Source: Hymenobacter sp. BT559 (GTDB taxonomy: Bacteria > Bacteroidota > Bacteroidia > Cytophagales > Hymenobacteraceae). Taken from it: a stretch of DNA of 64,000 bases. Location: positions 310,001 through 374,000 of the forward strand of contig NZ_JAELXV010000003.1 of NCBI RefSeq assembly GCF_016427535.1, in the 5' to 3' direction. The notes beneath the pieces are model-generated. The model ran no database searches. It worked only from the letters and a program-made list of their open reading frames with translations, and was not told where the DNA came from. Of the stretch, positions 36,328 through 44,499 are shown piece after piece (the first letter of the stretch is position 1; each line of letters starts with the position of its first letter). The position numbers and the translations under genes are program-made.

Positions 36328-37227
36328 ATGGCCTCTTTAAAAGAAGTTCGCTCGCGCATCCAGTCGGTTTCGAGCACGCAGCAGATTACCAAAGCCATGA
36401 AAATGGTGGCGGCGGCCAAGCTGCGTCGGGCTCAGGATAACATCATCCGGATGCGCCCCTATGCCCAGCGCCTCACCAGCATCTTGGCTAACCTGACGCG
36501 CACGACCACCGACGAGATGGTGAGCGAGTACGGCGAGGTGCGCGACGTGCGCCGGGTGCTGATTATCGCCATTACCTCAGACCGGGGCTTGGCTGGCGCT
36601 TTCAATGCCAATATATTTAAGGGGGTAAACGCGCTGATTGCTGCGCGCTATGCTAGCCTGCCGGTTGGTAATATTTCGGTGATGGCCATCGGCAAGAAGG
36701 CGCACGACTACTATGGCCGTCGCAATATGCTGGTGGGTAACTACACCCACGTATTCACCAAGCTCTCGTTTGATACGGTGCGCGTTGCCGCCGAAGAAGC
36801 TATGCGGGGCTTCGCGGAAGGTACCTACGATGAGGTAGTGATGGTATACAATGAGTTTAAGAATGTGGCTACGCAAGTAGTGCAGGCTGAGCAATTGTTG
36901 CCCTTAGTACCTACTGAAGTACCCGCCGGGACACCTAGTGCCAATGAGCCCGCCAATAGCGTCGACTACATCTTTGAGCCGAGCAAAGAGGAGATAATCA
37001 AAACCCTCATTCCGCAGAGCCTGAAAATTCAGCTGTACAAAGCTGTATTGGAAAGCAATGCCTCGGAGCACGGTGCGCGCATGACAGCAATGGACAAGGC
37101 TACTGATAACGCCGGTGAATTGCTGAAATCCCTGAAGTTGACGTATAACCGCACGCGTCAAGCAGCTATTACTACTGAGATTCTTGAAATCGTGGGTGGG
37201 GCCGAGGCCCTGGCCGCTGGTCGATAG
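36328..37227 (+). CDS. atpG: F0F1 ATP synthase subunit gamma
   Basis: 299 residues. N-terminal helix SLKEVRSRIQSVSSTQQITKAMKMVAAAKLRRAQ and C-terminal helix SEHGARMTAMDKATDNAGELLKSLKLTYNRTRQAAITTEILEIVGGAEAL are the gamma signatures forming the central shaft. Last gene of the cluster; a strong terminator follows 14 bp after the stop. Confidence 0.96.
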   Translation: MASLKEVRSRIQSVSSTQQITKAMKMVAAAKLRRAQDNIIRMRPYAQRLTSILANLTRTTTDEMVSEYGEVRDVRRVLIIAITSDRGLAGAFNANIFKGVNALIAARYASLPVGNISVMAIGKKAHDYYGRRNMLVGNYTHVFTKLSFDTVRVAAEEAMRGFAEGTYDEVVMVYNEFKNVATQVVQAEQLLPLVPTEVPAGTPSANEPANSVDYIFEPSKEEIIKTLIPQSLKIQLYKAVLESNASEHGARMTAMDKATDNAGELLKSLKLTYNRTRQAAITTEILEIVGGAEALAAGR

Positions 37228-37240
37228 ACATTCTAAGTTT

Positions 37241-37287
37241 CATCAAAAAGGCGCCTTAGCTTCCGAGCTAGGGCGCCTTTTTTGATG
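37241..37287 (+). terminator. atp operon terminator
   Basis: A ~21-bp near-perfect stem (37241-37261 with 37266-37287; one bulge and one mismatch), short loop, run of six T in the 3' arm. It closes the atp cluster. Confidence 0.8.
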
Positions 37288-37643
37288 GGGCTGGATAAGG
37301 GACGATAACAAAGCCGAAGGCGTCACTATTATTCTAGAAGCACAAAAGACGAGTGCCAAGCCAACCTTTGTGTAACTATTCTGGGCCGCATTGTGAGCTA
37401 GCCTAGGGCTGGAATTTCAGTATCTTATGGTATAAGCAGCGTCTGGTGCCTCTAAAGCTACCTGTTGACCTAAGTACCTACCTAGGACATGTGCTACCGG
37501 TATATGTAACCTTTTCAGGGATAGGTACCGTATGGGAGAACAGTGCTTGCTAAATAATATAGGTGTAAAACTGTATAGATGAGGTTTGGCTCTTGGTAGG
37601 TCGCGATGCTGCCATTACTTTTGTCCAACCTGCTCTTCTTACT
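37288..37643. other. Intergenic stretch
   Basis: About 355 bp without a gene. It contains two CCTAGG palindromes (near 37402 and 37481) and otherwise no clear signal; no long hairpin or promoter pair is visible. Confidence 0.4.
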
Positions 37644-37862
37644 ATGAAATCTAAACTTTCCCAACGCCCTGCTATTCTAACTAATACCCTGGCCGCACGC
37701 CGGCGCGAAGTAGAAAACGCTTTGCTGGTACAGGCGCTGTGCGGACGTAAACCCAGCCCAGCAGTGCAAGCTCAGCTACGGCGCTATGAAGCGGGTGAAT
37801 TGCCCCGTGAGCTAGCCTTCGCTGGCCTGTATGCAGGCCACCAGCAGGCTCTCGGCCAATAG
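37644..37862 (+). CDS. Small hypothetical protein (72 aa), weakly VbhA-antitoxin-like
   Basis: 72 residues from the ATG at 37644; an in-frame TTG/GTG start at 37593 is possible. The core RRREVENALLVQALCGRKPSPAVQAQLRRYEAGEL is helical and recalls the VbhA antitoxin layout (R..VE.A......G..PS......L..Y..GE). The inhibitory SxxxEG motif of VbhA is not present and no Fic toxin is nearby, so the similarity may be superficial. Codon use looks like that of neighbours. Function unknown. Confidence 0.5.
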   Translation: MKSKLSQRPAILTNTLAARRREVENALLVQALCGRKPSPAVQAQLRRYEAGELPRELAFAGLYAGHQQALGQ

Positions 37863-37926
37863 GTCAGATGCAGGATTAACCCGAGCCTATCGGGATGGGT
37901 AGCGCGCTTTACGCTGTGCAAAGCGG

Positions 37927-37934
37927 TACTTTTG
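37927..37934 (+). promoter_or_regulatory. Possible -7 element directly before truA
   Basis: TACTTTTG (TAnnTTTG) ends 6 bp before the ATG of truA. If used, transcription would start at or next to the ATG, giving a leaderless message. No -33 TTG is evident. Confidence 0.3.
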
Positions 37935-37940
37935 CAGGTA

Positions 37941-38711
37941 ATGCGCTATTTTATTCACTTTGCCTACGATGGCACGGCTTATTGCGGCTGGCAGGTGCAG
38001 CCGGGCGTGCCCACGGTACAAGCTGCGCTCGACAAAGCGCTGAGCCAGGTGCTGCGCCAGCCTATACACACCATTGGGAGCGGGCGCACCGACACTGGGG
38101 TGCATGCAAGCCACCAGGTAGCCCATTTTGAGGCTAGCTTGCCCGAAGGAATGACCTTCGATTTATTGCGCTATCGCCTCAACCGAGCCTTGCCGCCCGA
38201 TGTGCAGGCTTTTGAGGTGCATGAGGTAGGGCCACAAGACCACGCGAGGTTTTCGGCAGAAGCGCGAACTTACGAGTATTTTGTAAGCCTGCGTCCTAAC
38301 CCGTTTCGGCGTGACCAGGCATTGTACCTAGACCGGGCACCTGATATCACGGCCATGAACGAAGCTGCTAGCTACTTAGTGGGGCAATTCGATTTCACCG
38401 CTTTCTCTAAGGTGAAGGGCGGCGAAAACCACTACATCTGCTACCTCTACGAGGCTGGCTGGCACACTGACCCGCACCATGCCGATGGGTTAGTCTTCCG
38501 CATTCGTGCCAACCGTTTTGTGCGGGGTATGGTGCGGCTGGTAGTAGGGACGCTGCTCGATGTGGGACGCGGCAAGTTAACCCCCGCTGAGTTTCAGCAG
38601 GTGCTGCATCGGCAGCAACGGATTGCGGCTAGTGGCGCCGCGCCTGCTAAAGGTCTATATTTAAGCAAGGTAGAGTACGCAACTGGTATTGTACCTAGCT
38701 ATGTTGCCTAA
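37941..38711 (+). CDS. truA: tRNA pseudouridine(38-40) synthase
   Basis: 256 residues from the ATG at 37941 (MRYFIHFAYDGTAYCGWQVQPG). The catalytic Asp is in GSGRTDTGVHASHQVAHF, the conserved TruA block. Other signatures are ARTYEYFV and ANRFVRGMVRLVVGTLLDVG near the C-terminus. It modifies U38-U40 of the anticodon stem-loop. A TTG at 37932 would add three residues and overlaps the promoter-like box. Confidence 0.95.
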   Translation: MRYFIHFAYDGTAYCGWQVQPGVPTVQAALDKALSQVLRQPIHTIGSGRTDTGVHASHQVAHFEASLPEGMTFDLLRYRLNRALPPDVQAFEVHEVGPQDHARFSAEARTYEYFVSLRPNPFRRDQALYLDRAPDITAMNEAASYLVGQFDFTAFSKVKGGENHYICYLYEAGWHTDPHHADGLVFRIRANRFVRGMVRLVVGTLLDVGRGKLTPAEFQQVLHRQQRIAASGAAPAKGLYLSKVEYATGIVPSYVA

Positions 38712-38873
38712 GTAATTATCTCGGTTTTAGTATAAAAAAGCTTATTAGTTCCACTCACTTTAGCTTGATCAGTATATAACGGTTCAAGGAAGAGGGCATT
38801 GTTGTCAGCCACCTAGGGAAGTTTGCGGCGGCCAAACGAACCGTGCCGACCTTTGTTAGTAGAGCTACTGACT

Positions 38874-40715
38874 ATGGACCCAACTTCTGCTACCAAGACC
38901 GGCCAGGTATTCGACTGGCAGGTGCTGCGCCGCCTGCTCACTTATGTGCAGCCCTACCGGGGGGTATTTATCGGCCTTATTTTTCTGACCGTGGCCGCCG
39001 CGGTGCTCGGCACCGTGCGCCCGGCGCTGATTCAGCGCATGGTCGATGTAGACATCAGCAACAACGACTGGGCGGGCCTCAACCGCTCGACGCTGTGGCT
39101 GCTGGCGCTGCTAGTGGTAAATACCCTGGTGAGCTACCTACAGACCTACTATGGCGGCTGGCTAGGCCAATACATTGTGCGGGACATCCGCACCGACCTC
39201 TACCGGCACCTGCTTAGCCTTAAGCTTAGTTTCTTCGACCGCACGCCCATTGGCGTGCTCGTGACGCGCAACATCTCCGATGTCGAAACGCTGGCCGACG
39301 TGTTTAGCGAGGGCTTGGCCGCGATGGTGGGCGACCTGCTCCAAATCGTGTTCCTGATGATTTTCATGTTCTGGACCAACTGGCAGCTAGCGCTCATCAG
39401 CCTCTCCGTTATTCCGCCGCTGCTCTTCAGCACCTACGTGTTTAAGGAAAAGGTGAAGGGTAGCTTTCAGGAAGTGCGTAACGCCGTGGCCAAGCTCAAT
39501 AGTTTTGTGCAGGAGCACCTGACGGGCATGAATGTGGTGCAGATTTTTAATAACGAAGACCGCGAGTTTCGGAAGTTCGAGGCCATCAACCAAGAACACA
39601 CCAAGGCTAACATCAAGTCGGTGCTGTACTACAGCATCTATTTTCCGGTGGCCGAGGTCCTAGGTGCCATTGGGGTGGGCCTGCTGGTGTGGTACGCTGC
39701 CCAGGGGCAGATTGAGGGCACTATCTCGAAGGGCGCCCTCATTGCCTTCATCATGTACAACTCGCTATTCTTCCGGCCCATCCGGCAGATTGCTGACCGG
39801 TTCAACACGCTGCAGCTGGGTTTGGTGAGTACTGAGCGTTTGCTCAAATTACTTGATAACAAGGACCTAGTAGCTACCTCGGGCACCGCGCCCGTGCCGC
39901 AGCTGCGGGGTGATGTGCAATTTGACCACGTGTGGTTTGCCTACAACCAGCAAGACGGTGAAGCTGCTGAGCCCGAATGGGTGCTCAAAGACATCAGCTT
40001 TCATGTGCAGCCAGGCCAGACTATTGCCTTTGTGGGAGCCACGGGCGCGGGCAAAACCAGTATCATCAACCTGCTATCGCGCTTTTATGATATCCAGCGG
40101 GGCCATATCCGCGTCGATGGTCAAGACCTACGCGAGTATGACCTCAGCCAACTGCGCCGCCAGATTGGGGTGGTGCTACAGGATGTTTTTCTCTTCGCCG
40201 GCTCTATCCGCGATAATATTACCCTAGGCAACCGCACTATCAGCGACGCCCAGATAATGGAGGCCGCTGCCCTAGTGGGCGCCCAGCGCTTTATTGAGCG
40301 CTTGCCGGGCGGCCTCGACTATCCCGTGATGGAGCGCGGCGCCACGCTCTCGGTAGGGCAGCGCCAGCTCATCAGCTTTGTGCGGGCGCTGGTGTACGAG
40401 CCCCGCGTTATTGTGCTTGACGAGGCTACCTCGTCGGTCGATTCGGAAACGGAAGAGCTCATTCAGGAGGCCATTGACAAGCTCATGGAAGGCCGCACGG
40501 CGTTGGTTATCGCCCACCGACTCAGCACCATTCAAAAGGCCGACCGCATTATTGTGCTCGACCGCGGTGAGATTAAAGAAACGGGTACCCACGACGAGCT
40601 GCTGCGCCAAAACGGCTATTATGCCCAGCTCTACCGCATGCAGTATGCTAGCCACGAGCAGGTTGCCAGCCAGCAGGCATCGATTATCAATGGCCAGGCA
40701 AATGGCGACGCGTAG
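38874..40715 (+). CDS. ABC transporter, fused permease/ATPase (exporter type)
   Basis: 613 residues from the ATG at 38874. Six-helix ABC exporter domain (residues ~20-320), then the ATPase: Walker A GATGAGKTS, Q-loop VLQDVFLFAGSI, signature LSVGQRQLISF, Walker B VIVLDEATSSVD and switch His in VIAHRLS. The signature serine-glycine is present as LSVGQ rather than LSGGQ. Such half-transporters export lipids, drugs or peptides as homo- or heterodimers. Substrate unknown. A second, related half-transporter is at 45010-46806 on the other strand. Confidence 0.92.
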   Translation: MDPTSATKTGQVFDWQVLRRLLTYVQPYRGVFIGLIFLTVAAAVLGTVRPALIQRMVDVDISNNDWAGLNRSTLWLLALLVVNTLVSYLQTYYGGWLGQYIVRDIRTDLYRHLLSLKLSFFDRTPIGVLVTRNISDVETLADVFSEGLAAMVGDLLQIVFLMIFMFWTNWQLALISLSVIPPLLFSTYVFKEKVKGSFQEVRNAVAKLNSFVQEHLTGMNVVQIFNNEDREFRKFEAINQEHTKANIKSVLYYSIYFPVAEVLGAIGVGLLVWYAAQGQIEGTISKGALIAFIMYNSLFFRPIRQIADRFNTLQLGLVSTERLLKLLDNKDLVATSGTAPVPQLRGDVQFDHVWFAYNQQDGEAAEPEWVLKDISFHVQPGQTIAFVGATGAGKTSIINLLSRFYDIQRGHIRVDGQDLREYDLSQLRRQIGVVLQDVFLFAGSIRDNITLGNRTISDAQIMEAAALVGAQRFIERLPGGLDYPVMERGATLSVGQRQLISFVRALVYEPRVIVLDEATSSVDSETEELIQEAIDKLMEGRTALVIAHRLSTIQKADRIIVLDRGEIKETGTHDELLRQNGYYAQLYRMQYASHEQVASQQASIINGQANGDA

Positions 40716-40766
40716 AAGCGGGGCAGCCGGCTATTGATAACTTTTATGTTAATTGATTAATTAAAA

Positions 40767-41297
40767 ATGCGTTACCTGTTTCCCCTCGTCCTAATCGTCA
40801 CGGCGGTCGCCATTAGCTTCTATGCTTACCTAGGGGGGCTACGCAAGCCCACGGTCGCCCTCGAAACCACCAGTGCGCCTACGTTGCTGGCGGGGCAGGT
40901 ATATGCGGGCAAGGTGCAGGGGCAGCGCTTTGGCGAGCTATTTAGGGAGGCCAAAACCATGCAGGAAAGCGGGCGCCTAGGGCAGGCCTTGGCGCTAGCC
41001 AATGTGTATAATAATAACCCCGAGGCGGCCCACGACACCATCCGGGCGTTCATTGGGCTGGCCGTGGGCGATACGGCTCGCCCGCTGCCCGCTGGCTGGC
41101 GCTACCGCGTGGTACCGGCGGGCCAGCGCATTATGCGGGCGCAAATTAAGGGGGTTAGCTTTTTGCTGGCGCCAGACAAGCTGTATCCCGCGGCTACCGA
41201 GGCTATCAAGGCTCAGAAGCTGACGCAGCGCGGCGATTTTTACTTAGAGCGCTTCGGTGCCGACGAAATTTCGGAAATGTGGATAGGCGTCAAATAG
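40767..41297 (+). CDS. Membrane-anchored hypothetical protein with possible GyrI-like domain
   Basis: 176 residues. One N-terminal membrane helix (YLFPLVLIVTAVAISFYAYLGGL) leaves ~150 residues outside. The soluble part LAGQVYAGKVQGQRFGELFREA... and the C-terminal YLERFGADEISEMWIGVK recall the strand order of GyrI-like/SOUL-type ligand-binding domains, a weak call. It follows the ABC exporter at 51 bp on the same strand, so they may be co-transcribed. Confidence 0.6.
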   Translation: MRYLFPLVLIVTAVAISFYAYLGGLRKPTVALETTSAPTLLAGQVYAGKVQGQRFGELFREAKTMQESGRLGQALALANVYNNNPEAAHDTIRAFIGLAVGDTARPLPAGWRYRVVPAGQRIMRAQIKGVSFLLAPDKLYPAATEAIKAQKLTQRGDFYLERFGADEISEMWIGVK

Positions 41298-41450
41298 GCT
41301 GGGCTGCTCGAGCGTGAGTGTGCCAGAGCGTGAGGGCGATACTGGTGAGAGAAAGCATGGAAGAAGCTGCGCCGTATACTTCCTAAAATAAGGGTATTGC
41401 TTTACTTATTAGCTAGTTAGCCAACCTTTGCAGGACTGAGCAAGTACAAA

Positions 41451-41508
41451 ACGGAGGCATTGCGTGCTGCTTTGGGGCTTACCTCAAAGCAGCACGCAAT
41501 GCCTCCGT
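41451..41508. repeat. Long inverted repeat in the leader of the alcohol dehydrogenase gene
   Basis: A 24-bp perfect stem (41451-41474 with 41485-41508), extendable by three pairs with one G-T, leaving a 4-nt loop. It ends 28 bp before the dehydrogenase ATG and has no T-tract. Confidence 0.75.
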
Positions 41509-41536
41509 ACTGCTCTAACTATAAAAGAACATTCGC

Positions 41537-42691
41537 ATGCTAGCAATGGAATATCGCGGCCCCAAACGCATCCGGGCCACTCAAAAACCGATGCCCGAAA
41601 TCCTGCATCCTGAGGATGCGATTGTACGGGTAACGCGTTCGTGCATATGCGGCTCCGACCTGCACTTATATAATGGTAATGTGCCCGATACGCGCGTAGG
41701 CCAGACCTTCGGACACGAGTTTACGGGCGTGGTCGAAGAAATTGGCTCTGAGGTAACCAAGCTCAAAGTGGGGGATAATGTGTTGGTGCCGTTTAACATT
41801 GCGTGCGGTAAGTGCATTTTCTGCAAGCAAGGCTTATTTGGCAATTGCCACGAAGGCAGCCCCCAGGCTACGGCAGCGGGCGGCTTCTTTGGCTACTCGC
41901 ACATTACGGGTGGCTACGATGGTGGGCAGGCCGAGTATGTACGCGTGCCCTACGCCAACGTGAGCCCTACCGTCATTCCGCCCGGTATGGACATTGAAGA
42001 TGCCGTGCTACTAACCGACGTAGTGCCTACGGGCTACCAAGCTGCCGAAATGGGCGGTATCCAGACCGGCGACACCGTCGTGGTATTTGGCGCCGGTCCC
42101 GTAGGCATTATGGCCGCGCGTTGCGCCTGGCTATTTGGCGCCGGCCGCGTCATCATCATTGATAAAGAGGATTACCGCCTAGAGTTTGCCCGCAACTATT
42201 CGAAGTGCGAGGCATACAATTTCCAGGAAATTGGCGACCCAGTGGTATTCATTAAAAAGCAAACCGACTGGATAGGCGCTGATGTTTGCATCGACGCCGT
42301 AGGGGCTGAGGCTGCGGGTAACGCACTGCAAACCATCACTGGCCGCAAAACGCTGCTGCAAGCTGGCTCGGCCACGGCCGTGCACTGGGCTATTAATTCG
42401 GTGCGTAAGGGCGGCGTAGTGTCCATTGTGGGCGTGTATGGCCCCACCGATAACCTCGTGCCCATTGGCAACGTGCTGAACAAAGGCATTACCATCCGAG
42501 CTAACCAAACGGCCGTGAAGCGCCATCTGCCGCGCCTCATCGAGCACGTGCAGAATGGTGTGCTTAATCCCAAAGGCCTCATCACCCACCGCTTGGCACT
42601 GGAAGACGTGGCCGATGGCTACCGCATGTTCTCAGCCAAGCTCGACAACTGCATCAAAACTGTCTTGATTCCTTCCACTGCCGGAATGTAA
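41537..42691 (+). CDS. Zinc-dependent alcohol dehydrogenase (formaldehyde-dehydrogenase-like MDR)
   Basis: 384 residues of the medium-chain dehydrogenase family. Catalytic zinc ligands: Cys38 in CICGSD and His60-Glu61 in GHEF; structural zinc cysteines in CGKCIFCKQGLFGNC; NAD-binding GAGPVG near residue 190. Length and the insert VPTGYQAAEMGGIQ fit the glutathione-independent formaldehyde dehydrogenase-like branch, whose substrates vary. Two possible ATG starts (41537, 41546). The next gene begins 12 bp after the stop. Confidence 0.9.
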   Translation: MLAMEYRGPKRIRATQKPMPEILHPEDAIVRVTRSCICGSDLHLYNGNVPDTRVGQTFGHEFTGVVEEIGSEVTKLKVGDNVLVPFNIACGKCIFCKQGLFGNCHEGSPQATAAGGFFGYSHITGGYDGGQAEYVRVPYANVSPTVIPPGMDIEDAVLLTDVVPTGYQAAEMGGIQTGDTVVVFGAGPVGIMAARCAWLFGAGRVIIIDKEDYRLEFARNYSKCEAYNFQEIGDPVVFIKKQTDWIGADVCIDAVGAEAAGNALQTITGRKTLLQAGSATAVHWAINSVRKGGVVSIVGVYGPTDNLVPIGNVLNKGITIRANQTAVKRHLPRLIEHVQNGVLNPKGLITHRLALEDVADGYRMFSAKLDNCIKTVLIPSTAGM

Positions 42692-42703
42692 CGCATTGCT
42701 ATC

Positions 42704-43219
42704 ATGGAACCTATCACTCACAATCCGTCGCAGCTGCCTGGCTGGAACATCGACAACGACCCCGACAACGACCCCACGTACCCGATGCGCACGCGCACCC
42801 CGGACGACCACAAGGGATATAGCTGGGAGCGTCCCACGCAGCAGCCCATCAATATTGAGGTACTGCACTCCATCGAGCGCCCTAATATTACGGCCGTATT
42901 TGGTACCTCAGTGCCTCCTAGCGGCCTGAGTGGCGTCATTAGGCGTTTCGCCTTCAAGTACAGCGAAAACAGCTACTTGCACTGGCTCCCCTTGCTAGTA
43001 GCCGACCGCGTGAATGTAGTAGAGGGCATTATAGATGATTTAGCACACGGTCATGTACCCAATATTTTTGCTGAGAAAGGCTATAAGACCGAATGGAAGC
43101 ATGACCGCACTGGCCTGATAATCAAGCTGGCTACTGCCGCAGCCCTCGTTGGTGGGGCAGTGGTGTTGCTTTCTAGCAAAGGCAACAAGAAAGATAAGAT
43201 TCGCTCGGCTAGCCGGTAA
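42704..43219 (+). CDS. Conserved hypothetical membrane-anchored protein paired with the alcohol dehydrogenase
   Basis: 171 residues. A polar, Asp/Pro-rich N-terminus (NDPDNDPTYPMRTRTPDDHKGYSWERP) leads to a globular middle (VLHSIERPNITAVFGTSVPPSGLSGVIRRFAFKYSENSYLHWLPLLVADRVNVVEGIIDDLAHG) and a C-terminal helix IIKLATAAALVGGAVVLLSS followed by a basic tail, so it may be tail-anchored. Tight 12-bp spacing to the dehydrogenase implies one operon and linked roles. I do not recognise a named function. Confidence 0.75.
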   Translation: MEPITHNPSQLPGWNIDNDPDNDPTYPMRTRTPDDHKGYSWERPTQQPINIEVLHSIERPNITAVFGTSVPPSGLSGVIRRFAFKYSENSYLHWLPLLVADRVNVVEGIIDDLAHGHVPNIFAEKGYKTEWKHDRTGLIIKLATAAALVGGAVVLLSSKGNKKDKIRSASR

Positions 43220-43227
43220 TTAGCCCA

Positions 43228-43287
43228 CGCACAAAAAGACCTAGGGCCGTTGAGTAGCTACTCAACGGCCCTAGGTCTTTTTGTGCG
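43228..43287. terminator. Perfect 60-bp spacerless palindrome, bidirectional terminator
   Basis: Arms of 30 bp meet at 43257/43258 with no spacer (centre GTAGCTAC); A5 and T5 runs lie inside the arms, so it can terminate both convergent genes. Each arm contains one CCTAGG. Confidence 0.85.
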
Positions 43288-43303
43288 TAAATAGTAGGTT
43301 AAG

Positions 43304-43852
43304 CTATTTGCCAAAGTAGTAAGCGGCCCCAAGCTGGATATTCTGCAGGCTGAAGCCGAAATCGAAGCTGTGCGTATTATTGAAATTGCTGCTGTAAGAT
43401 AAGCCACGTAACGAAGCTTCGAGCCCAAAGCGAGGGATAGGAAAGAAAGCCAGCCCAGGGGTAATGCTTGCGTAGCCCAGGTTAGTGCCACCGCTATAAT
43501 GAGTATACCCTAAGCTGCCTTGCCCATACAGCGCAAACTTGTCGCTACCCCCCACAAACCGGTAGTACCGGGCGAAAGGCCCTACCGAATAAGAGCTCTG
43601 GCTAGAGTAATTAGCGTTGCCACCCACTATCTGTAGGTTGCCATTAAGGCCGAGTGCTAGGTTATCAGCCACGAAGTAGCCAATCGTTGGGGTAAAGTTG
43701 AAGAGGTCTTGGCTTGCCTCTCCGATATACTTGTCTGAGTGGTAGCCAATGCTGCCCGAAAGCAGCCCACGACCTTTCGTAAGCGGTGTGGTTTGGGCGT
43801 GGGCAATACTGCTGGTTAGACCTAGGCAGGCCAAGGCAAAAAGCTTGTTCAT
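43304..43852 (-). CDS. Outer membrane beta-barrel protein
   Basis: 182 residues with signal peptide MNKLFALACLGLTSSIAHAQ. Alternating strands (GLLSGSIGYHSDK, FTPTIGYFVADNLALGLNGNLQI, YSVGPFARYYRFV, FALYGQGSLGYTHYSGG, FGLEASLRGLSYS) and the aromatic C-terminal strand LGAAYYFGK predict an eight-stranded OmpA/OmpW-like barrel, of the outer-membrane beta-barrel family common in Bacteroidota. Specific role unknown. Confidence 0.85.
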   Translation of the reverse strand: MNKLFALACLGLTSSIAHAQTTPLTKGRGLLSGSIGYHSDKYIGEASQDLFNFTPTIGYFVADNLALGLNGNLQIVGGNANYSSQSSYSVGPFARYYRFVGGSDKFALYGQGSLGYTHYSGGTNLGYASITPGLAFFPIPRFGLEASLRGLSYSSNFNNTHSFDFGFSLQNIQLGAAYYFGK

Positions 43853-43995
43853 GAAAAGGAAAGGAAGTTTCTCCCAATAGCGGGCGCGCTTTCCTGCGAA
43901 ATTTCATGCCAATAAATAATGAAATGGAACTTTTTTACCACTCACTATTTGAAGCTCAACCATGAGCTAAGGGCAAGCTGATGACCACAAACAAG

Positions 43996-44026
43996 AAAGC
44001 CGCTTGTCACAAAGACAAGCGGCTTT
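43996..44026 (-). terminator. Terminator of tRNA-Pro(CGG)
   Basis: A 13-bp perfect stem (43996-44008 with 44014-44026), 5-nt loop, just downstream of the minus-strand tRNA. Confidence 0.7.
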
Positions 44027-44038
44027 TTACAAAATCAG

Positions 44039-44112
44039 TCGGGGTGGCAGGATTCGAACCTACGGCCTCGTCGTCCCGAACGACGCGCGCTACCGGGCTG
44101 CGCTACACCCCG
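44039..44112 (-). tRNA. tRNA-Pro (anticodon CGG)
   Basis: 74 nt. Acceptor stem CGGGGTG/CACCCCG with discriminator A; T-loop GGTTCGAATCC; anticodon stem CGTCG/CGACG with loop TTCGGGA, anticodon CGG, reading CCG. No CCA is encoded (CTG follows). Confidence 0.95.
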
Positions 44113-44177
44113 AAAACTAGCAGCATCGATGGGGCGACGCCGCGTCGGGAGTTCCAATTCTTTCACAAGATTGCCTA

Positions 44178-44211
44178 AAAAAGCCCCCGACCCGAAGGTC
44201 GGGGGCTTTTT
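44178..44211 (-). terminator. Terminator of tRNA-Pro(GGG)
   Basis: A 15-bp perfect stem (44178-44192 with 44197-44211), 4-nt loop, T-run on the minus strand, between the two tRNA genes. They are therefore likely separate transcription units. Confidence 0.8.
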
Positions 44212-44233
44212 CGTGGGGCAACTTGTCCCTTGG

Positions 44234-44307
44234 TCGGAGTGGCAGGATTCGAACCTACGACCTCCAGCACCCCATGCTGGCGCGATACCAGGCTACGCTA
44301 CACCCCG
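44234..44307 (-). tRNA. tRNA-Pro (anticodon GGG)
   Basis: 74 nt. Acceptor stem CGGGGTG/CACTCCG with one G-T pair, discriminator A, T-loop GGTTCGAATCC, anticodon stem CCAGC/GCTGG with loop ATGGGGT, anticodon GGG, reading CCC/CCT. CCA follows directly in the genome. Confidence 0.95.
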
Positions 44308-44499
44308 AGGGAATTGGAGGCACAAAGGTAGGAGAAAAATTGAGATTTACACAAGTCAAGCAAGATTTTTTTCAATTAATAACAACCTAGGTAGGGCAAC
44401 TGGCAAGATTTTCGCGTGCTAAACCGGTCAATCTCAATCCGAAAAAAAGCTACCGGTCGTACCTTTAGCCCACTGAAAAAACCTTTATCCCTGAGTGTC

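Noticed and set aside
34638..37227. Loss of atpD and atpC
   Set aside because: A separate atpDC locus is normal in Bacteroidota, so absence here is not a defect.
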